Below, in pieces: positions 58,215-64,000 of a DNA stretch of 64,000 nt. How positions within the stretch are numbered: position 1 is the stretch's first letter; each line of letters begins with the position of its first letter. The DNA is taken from assembly GCA_022264855.1 (NCBI GenBank), contig JABYQU010000017.1, positions 434,001-498,000 on the forward strand, read 5' to 3'. The notes under the pieces were generated by a model, which had not been told where the DNA came from, ran no database searches, and worked only from the letters and a program-made list of their open reading frames with translations. Origin of the DNA: Lenzites betulinus (Eukaryota; Basidiomycota; Agaricomycetes; Polyporales; Polyporaceae). Position numbers and translations under genes: made by a program.

Positions 58215-58535
58215 ATTGTGTTAGTGCTCCGTTCTGCCTGCCTAGATTTGCCCAGTGACCGTATGCTACAATGCAATCTTTTTTGCTTCTGTGTATCAGT
58301 CGCGTATTTTTCGAGAGCGTGCCGAGGACGGTAAGCGGACGTGGCAACGGGCCTGGAAAGTTCGCGGCGGGCGGCGGGCGTTTGGTAGTACGTGACGTCA
58401 GGCGGCTGAGGCGCGAGAGAGGCGCCCGGGAGAGTAAGTGGGGGCTACGCCTCCAACACAGGAGCACGGTGGAGTTCTCTCGCCTTTATCATTCCTCGTT
58501 CCTCTCGTTCGATCCCCACTGTCTTTTCTCTCACC
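58215..58535. other. Intergenic, MPV17-family promoter
   Basis: 320 bp between tandem genes. The stretch just before the ATG is pyrimidine-rich (58478-58532). Confidence 0.5.
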
Positions 58536-59454
58536 ATGGCCAACATCGCTCTTGCTCGCGCCTACCAGCAATCGTTTGACTCCCACCCCTACTACACCAC
58601 CGCACTTACGAACGGCGCGCTCAACGCCCTCGGCGATGTCGTCGCCCAGATCACGCAGAAAGTCATTGCACAGCAGGAAGACAGCCAGCCTAGAACACCA
58701 TGGCGGTATGACTTCCCGCGCACGCTGCGGTTCTTTGCATTCGGGTTCGGAATGGGTGCGTTTCCTTTCCGGACTGTTTGGTCGAGCGTCTTGTGCTTAC
58801 CGTCTCTATTCCAGGACCCGTCATTGGCCGGTGGAACGTCTTCCTCGAACAGCGCTTCCCCTTGCGGCCCGTAGGGAATAGCACGGGCAAGGGCAAGGTC
58901 AGCCTGCGTGCGCTCGCGAGGCGCGTCGGCGCAGACCAACTTTTCATGTACGTTCACACTCCTTATCTTCGCGACGCGAATGCTGACGACATCTTTTCAG
59001 GGCTCCTATTGGCGTATGTACTACATATCCTACGTGATACGCACCATCTGACCATTCCATGTTACAGCTTGCACTGTTCATCGGGTCCATGGGCGTGATG
59101 GAGGGTCGCGACGCGAGCCATATTGGGCAACGTTATCAGGACCTATATAAGCCTGCCATTCTCGCGAACTGGCAGGTATGGCCGGTCGCACAGGTACGCA
59201 GCTACTTTTGCGCGCCGCATTTGCACAGGTTCTGACATCCCGCAAACCAGCTCGTCAACTTCCGCTTCATGCCCCTACCATATCGCGTCCCGTTCCAGTC
59301 AACTTGCGGCGTCTTCTGGACGCTGTACCTTTCCCTGCTGAACGCAAAGTACGTATCCCCCTGCTTTCAACCCTCCTCGCAAATCGCTGACGACTTCTAC
59401 AGAGAGGACGAGGTTCAGGATCGCGCGGACAGCATGCGCCGTACGCTCAAATAA
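58536..59454 (+). CDS. MPV17/PMP22 family membrane protein (Sym1-like)
   Basis: 213-aa membrane protein of mitochondria or peroxisomes. Six exons: 58536-58755, 58815-58947, 59001-59013 (13 nt), 59068-59193, 59251-59348 and 59403-59454. It starts MANIALARAYQQSFDSHPYYTTALTNG. Family blocks are LNALGDVVAQ near residue 30, RTLRFFAFGFG and GPVIGRWN, with a C-terminal MAPIGLALFIGSMGVMEG, LANWQVWPVAQLVNFRFMPLPYRVPF and WTLYLSLLNAKEDE. Four helices are expected. Yeast Sym1 is a heat-stress protein of the inner mitochondrial membrane, and animal MPV17 is linked to mitochondrial DNA maintenance. Here the N-terminal insertion SLRALARR lengthens the middle loop. Confidence 0.93.
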
Positions 59455-59725
59455 ACACCGCCGCGGATTTCAACATTTCCCTCATTATTCCGCGGTCCGT
59501 TTAATGGACCGTTGATGACCACCATTACTGCAAGCACGACACACGTATACTGTAGCAATAGCACGTTTCCTCCCCATCGTATTCCGTACATATAGCCTAC
59601 TTTTACCCGCACTGTACATAGATGATAGCACAGCATCGGCGCATGCCAGTTAATGCAATAGACAATATCGACACCCACACCCATTCGTGTGCCCAAGTAG
59701 TAGATACGCCCCCATCCGGCCTGAA
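59455..59725. other. Convergent intergenic gap
   Basis: 270 bp between the stop codons of the MPV17-like and UTP4 genes. No feature was seen. Confidence 0.5.
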
Positions 59726-60829
59726 CTACGACGCGCCATACTTCGGCTTGAAGTACGCCGGGGGCAGCTTGGCGAGCACGTCCACCAGCGGGCGCTCCAC
59801 GACGACCAGCTCCCCAGGCGCGACAAAGTCCACGAAGAGCAGCGGCCGGTAGTGCGTGATCAGCTTGAAGTTGCGCTGCTGCTCCGACGCGGGGTCGCCG
59901 ACCTCGACGCGTCCGTTCGCGTTCGCGCCCGCCTTCCGCTTCCCGCGCCTGCGCTTCTCGAATCCGCCCGCCCCGCCCGCGCGCTCCGCCAAATTCACCT
60001 TGCAGAGCCACGTCGCGCCCCAGAAGAGCGCCGTGCGCGCCGGGAGCTGCCGCCCCTCCGCCTCCGCCCCTTCCGCGGCCTCTCCTGTAGCGTCAGACGC
60101 GTCCTGCCCCTCGCGCGCCGCGTCGAACGCGACCCCAAGCACGGGATCGTGCAGGCGCACGAAGCGCTGCGGAAGCGCATGCACGAGCGCGCGCGCCCAG
60201 CGCGGGAACGTGCGCGCCTCGACGTCGTAAACCTCGAGCGCGTTGTCCGCGAGGCCGAGCACGAGCATGCCGGGCGCGGCGGGGTCGGCCGCGAACGCGA
60301 GCGCGTGCACGGGCGCGGCGAGCGTGGGCAGCGCGCTGTGGTGCTGCACGGCGTCGAGGTTGAAGACGTGCGTGCGCCGACGGTCGTCGGCGGTCGCGAG
60401 CCACTGGCCGTCGGCGCTCACGGCCATGCGGGTGATGGTTGTGTGGACGCGTTTGGAGGACTCGACGTCGGAGTCCGACTCGGATTCTGAGTCTGAGCTG
60501 GAGGCGGGGTCTGCGTGCTCTTCGGTCATGTCCACGTCGCCGTCAGCGTTCGCGGAGGGGCCTGCGTGGCGTTTGCCTCGGACGACGCGGCCGTTGACGG
60601 TGCCTTCGCGTATACTGTGCTGCTCGAACTTGCGCAGGACGCGCGGGGGGCGCTCGGCGGAACCGAGGTCGATGATGAGCACCGTAGCAGACGCCGAGGT
60701 CGCGAGCACGAGTTTTGAAGAGTCGGGGGTGAACAGGAGGGAGGATGCGCCGGACGAGGTGCCCGGGAGCTGGCTCTGGACCATCGACGCGAAGGTGCGT
60801 ATTCGTCGGGGCTTCAGATCGCCGTTCTT
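59726..60829 (-). pseudogene. UTP4 (Cirhin), 3' part only; 5' half missing
   Basis: A 367-codon final exon encodes the C-terminal part of the U3 snoRNP (t-UTP) WD40 protein Utp4/Cirhin. Its visible blocks are TFASMVQSQLPGTSSGASSL, FTPDSSKLVLATS, HTTITRMAVSADGQWLATADD, VHALAFAADPAAPGMLVLGLADN and FKLITHYRPLLFVDFVAPGELVVVERP. A Ser/Asp/Glu-rich insertion follows the first blade. Family members are about 690-900 aa, so roughly the first half is absent. The exon starts at a normal acceptor (CTTGCAG before 60829), but no WD40 sequence occurs upstream; tandem repeats begin within about 170 bp. The first in-frame ATG is 60784. Either the gene was broken by rearrangement, or repeats sit in a very long intron or a misassembly. 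Confidence 0.8.
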
Positions 60830-60990
60830 CTGCAAGGTGGGCGCTCAGCGGGTCGCGGGTCGACGATGGTTGCGCAGGCCGCTTCCGCGTGTCTTGTCTG
60901 CCCTGCGCTGCCCCGGTGTGCACCCTGCGAGGGTCGCGGCGCGGGGCCGTTCGTGTTAGAGATTGCCAGGCCAGGATTTACGGACTCACC

Positions 60991-61125
60991 GTGGGCAGTG
61001 GATAGGCATTCCCGCCGTGCACAGTGGATAGTAGTTCCCGCTGTGGGCAGTGGATAGGCATTCCCGTCGTGCACAGTAGTTACCGTGCATAGTGGCAGTT
61101 CCCGCCGTGCACAGTGGGTAGTTCC
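60991..61125 (+). repeat. 26-bp tandem repeat in 52-bp dimers
   Basis: Alternating monomers contain GGGCAGTGGATAGGCATTCC and GTGCACAGTGGATAGTAGTT. The first type recurs after exactly 52 bp (60991 and 61043). Later copies are shorter and degraded. The common core is (G/C)CAGTGGATAG followed by TTCCCGC. Confidence 0.85.
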
Positions 61126-61309
61126 TCCACCATGGACCCAGAGGTAGGTCCAACTCCGTCCGTGGCCATTGCGGGGTGCGCTCGAGGGCAGCACTTTATT
61201 GCAGCGGAAACGCAGTCCTACGACTAGAGAGCAAGTCCGACGCATAGGCGCCCTCCCGCGTTTCCTTCGCACCGCCACCTCGCGCCCTTCTGCGTGGCCT
61301 CGCACGCTA

Positions 61310-62420
61310 CACTCGCTGCTGGGGAGGTCGCCCACTTGCCGCGACGACGGCGACGGCAACGGCGACGACGACAAGTCCCTCTCGCCGCCGACGAAGAGCA
61401 CCTCTGTTCCCCGCCAGCACCGGCAGTTTGGGAGCCTTCAAGCTTCAACGTCAACACCCGGCGGAGCTTCCATCCCCGCCCTGTGCCGGCCACGTCCCTG
61501 TGTGTGCGCCCGACATCCCTCAGCGCCGGATAATCATCCACTCGGAGGCACATGCCGCGGCGTCGCGCTGTGCGATGCATGAGAGCACTCGCACCTGGTG
61601 CCCTTGTGCTGTTTGGCTCGACTCGACGGGCGGCCCGTACGGCGGCCGTTTATTGTGTCCCATTCGGCCGCGTCCTTTCCTGGAGGTACTAACACTGACT
61701 GCTCGAGCCCTCGCGTGGTGAGTTGCCGTGCAGCCACCACTCACAATGAGCTCCCAGGTCGAGCCAAGCAATGGCGTATAGGATCCGACGGGCGAGTCCA
61801 GGCCGGGGCCTGCACAGGGTCGTTTCGCCGCGGCCGCTCCCATCGCAACACTTTCAGCCTCCTCCGCTCAAGCGAGTTTGCACCCGCCTCGCACCCCGTC
61901 CCTGCTCCATGTTGTGCGACATGAAACGTGCTCGTGATGCCATGTTTTTGCAGCGACCGGCGCACCTGGCCCTCGGCCCTCCATCCTCCCGTGGGCTGCC
62001 GCTGACACCGCCGCCGGTACTTGACCGTGCCCGCCCGTCGCGGTACCAAATGTGTATACATCGAACACGAGCAACACGACAGGCGCGCTGCGAGCCGCAG
62101 CTTTCAACGTCCTCGCTCAGTGACGCCTCAGCCCGCCGTCCGGGCCCTGTGAATTCATCTGTTCTTGTCTTTGCGCCATCGCGGCACAAGCTGACACAAG
62201 TACACAGACGGTTTCGCATCGAGCTAGCAAAGATACGCGGCCAGGGATGGTAGCGCCGCAGAGACAGCAAGTTGTAGCATGACGCCGCGGGATTCAGGGC
62301 TCGACTACGTTATGGGCGCCGGCAGACTCGGTCTTCGACTGTGTAGACGACCACTCCCAGCAACGCATGCACGCTGAGCCATCCGCGTACCGGATCACAG
62401 GATGAACCAGCTGCAGCAGG
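61310..62420. repeat. Long diverged repeat, copy A
   Basis: This block matches copy B (62520-63560) in order at several anchor words: TCGCCGCCGAC (61382 and 62574), GACATGAAAC (61918 and 63001) and ATACGCGGCCAGGGA (62232 and 63297). Offsets of 1192, 1083 and 1065 show small indels. Overall identity is only moderate. Confidence 0.7.
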
Positions 62421-62519
62421 TGCAAGTCTATTTCGCTCGTGTCGCTACAGGACGTGTACTGACCGTGCTCCTGCCTCTAAACGACTCGATACAGGATGCT
62501 CCCCGGCGAGCATAATTGT

Positions 62520-63560
62520 TGCGCAGCCGCTCTCACTGCTCGGAACCCTCGCACCTGCCGCGACTACGACCAGTCGCCGCCGACAGAAGCTCACATCAGT
62601 GCCCCGCCAGCGCCGGCAGTCTCGCAGCCCATGCCCGGCAGAGCTCCCATCCCGCCCGGCAGTAGCCCTGTGTGCGTGCCCCCGCGGGCGCGTCGTCGGC
62701 GCCGAGGGACGCCGGGACGTGCGTGCCGTGGCACCGCATGGAGCGATGGAAAGTAAGTGGGAGGCGTGGCAGCACTGGGCTTGCTATGCCCATGTATCAC
62801 AATTCACTGTGTCCTAAGTAGTAGCACTCATCGCTCGTCGCCCCGTGCTCGGGCTTTCGTGTCCATCATATTCTGGTGAGCCACTGCGCAGGTTCGCTGA
62901 TCCATACCAAGCGGGTCAGAGGCGGTCGCCACGCAAACATGGTCTGGCATGCAAACAAGTCCGCACCCGCACGGCGCCCCGCGCCGTGTCCCTGTCTCCC
63001 GACATGAAACATGCTCACAACGCCATGTTCGGCGGCCACCGGCTCTCGCGCCTCCGCCCTCCCGCCGCCGCCAGCACCTAACCGTGTCCGCCCAGAGCGG
63101 TATCAAACGGTACCGGAGGTGTACGCATCGCATGCGAGCAACACGGCGATCGCGCTGCAAGCCGCCGCCGCCGCCGCCGCCGTGTTCGCTAGCGCATCCG
63201 CCTGCCGTCCAGAATCTCAGGCTGTGAGTGTTCTGTCCCGTTTTTTTTTCGCGTGGCAGAACCTAACGAGCACACAGTAGTGCTCGCTTTGCGTAGATAC
63301 GCGGCCAGGGACAGTAGCGCCGCACTGGCAGATGACAATAACCTGTCGCCGCGCGCCCTCCCAACGCCGCGGAATGTTTTTGTGCATCGCAGGGCTCGAA
63401 TGCGTTGTGGGCGCTGGCGGACTCGTTCCAGAAGCACCCTCGCGCCGAAACCGCTGCATGCCGCCCTGGCCTCCAACGACTCAATGACAGCGCACTGCCG
63501 GGCCTGCTGTAGAATCATTTCGCGGCTGTATTCACGTCGGAATATTTGGGCAACAGCCCC
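62520..63560. repeat. Long diverged repeat, copy B
   Basis: This is the second tandem copy of the unit described for copy A, in the same orientation. It carries the extra GCC microsatellite near 63160. No open reading frame is conserved between the copies over any length, which argues for a non-coding satellite. Confidence 0.7.
63160..63182 (+). repeat. GCC trinucleotide microsatellite
   Basis: Seven to eight perfect GCC units within copy B of the long repeat. Confidence 0.9.
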
Positions 63561-64000
63561 CGTCGAAACCCTCTGTGCTATGTAGAGACGTTCGTGAGTG
63601 TGCGTGAGTATGGAGGCACGTACGCATCAGTGTAAATATGCCCTGTATACATAAACTCCACAGGCGGGCTCGAACGGACCAGCGCGACGCGGAGAACGGT
63701 GCCGAGGGACAGGGCACTGCGCGCTCGCCTCCGGGTGTTGTAAACACGATGGCTGTACGGCACCCAACTCCGGACGACAGCAGGGTCGCGCAGGACCCTC
63801 AAAGACGCCAAATGCCGCCATTGGTGGACTCCGCTCGAATGTACCAACGGCGCGTCTTGCGCAAAGGCGCTTCACGCCGCGCTGCAGACCCGCCCCCACT
63901 GCCATCGTCGGCCGCGGCACAGTGTCACGCAGGTCGCACGCTGCACAACATAAAGGACGGGCGCGCCGTCGAGCGGGGACGAAGCCGCACACTCGCGCAA

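Larger units (their letters stand above)
60830..64000. repeat. Repeat-rich right edge with no intact gene
   Basis: 3.2 kb upstream of the broken UTP4. It holds a 26/52-bp tandem repeat, two diverged copies of a roughly 1.1-kb unit, a GCC microsatellite and a T run. ORFs in all frames are Arg/Pro/Ala-rich shadows. The last 250 bp contain nothing I recognise. Confidence 0.65.

Noticed and set aside
59687..60490. 267-codon plus-strand frame over UTP4
   Set aside because: It mirrors the conserved UTP4 exon in antisense and has no domain; a codon-bias shadow.
1..64000. CRISPR arrays, prokaryotic operons, rRNA or obvious tRNA genes
   Set aside because: The DNA is clearly fungal nuclear. The tandem repeats lack spacer structure, and I saw no convincing tRNA A/B-box pair. 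A covariance-model search would be needed to exclude tRNAs fully.

Overview
This 64-kb window is nuclear DNA of a filamentous basidiomycete, most likely an Agaricomycete and perhaps a polypore. The evidence is GC-rich coding sequence, many introns of about 50-70 nt with CTAAC/CTGAC-type branch points, a KDZ transposase with the basidiomycete CxC1 head, and a typical agaricomycete P450, 7-TM protein and MFS set. The exon models were built by hand from splice signals and reading frame. Each model given with exon coordinates closes in frame from ATG to stop.

Left part (1-9.9 kb): a partial ORF runs off the left edge. An intact nine-exon KDZ DNA-transposon transposase (minus strand) follows. Then come a PXMP4-type peroxisomal membrane protein (plus) and a Ras-family GTPase with a CAAX box (minus). 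The Ras model needs a 2-nt exon.

Gene-poor part (9.9-27.4 kb): I find no recognisable gene between about 9.9 and 20.2 kb. A possible pair of small divergent hypothetical genes (20.2-21.3 kb) and a yippee zinc-binding protein (24 kb) are the only coding calls here.

Gene-dense core (27.4-60.8 kb): the order is Ran1/Pat1-like kinase, ULP1 SUMO protease, BET1 SNARE, secreted GH78-type alpha-L-rhamnosidase, UPF0658-type Golgi membrane protein, MFS transporter, 7-TM protein, SGF11 (SAGA deubiquitinase module), Mug70-type CBS/PB1 protein, a small membrane protein, a POM33/TMEM33-family protein, a cytochrome P450, the HAS1 DEAD-box helicase, PTH2 peptidyl-tRNA hydrolase, an MPV17-family protein and the 3' half of UTP4. 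Most are unrelated housekeeping genes. I see no biosynthetic cluster and no defence system. Ribosome biogenesis and translation genes (HAS1, PTH2, UTP4) lie close together at the right.

Right edge (60.8-64 kb): UTP4 is cut off upstream of an internal exon. It abuts a 26/52-bp tandem repeat and then two diverged copies of a roughly 1.1-kb unit, which looks like a rearrangement or repeat boundary.

The most unusual feature is the number of very short exons (2, 6, 7, 11, 13, 13, 14 and 14 nt) in eight different genes, each needed to restore a conserved protein sequence. I found no convincing undescribed multi-gene system.
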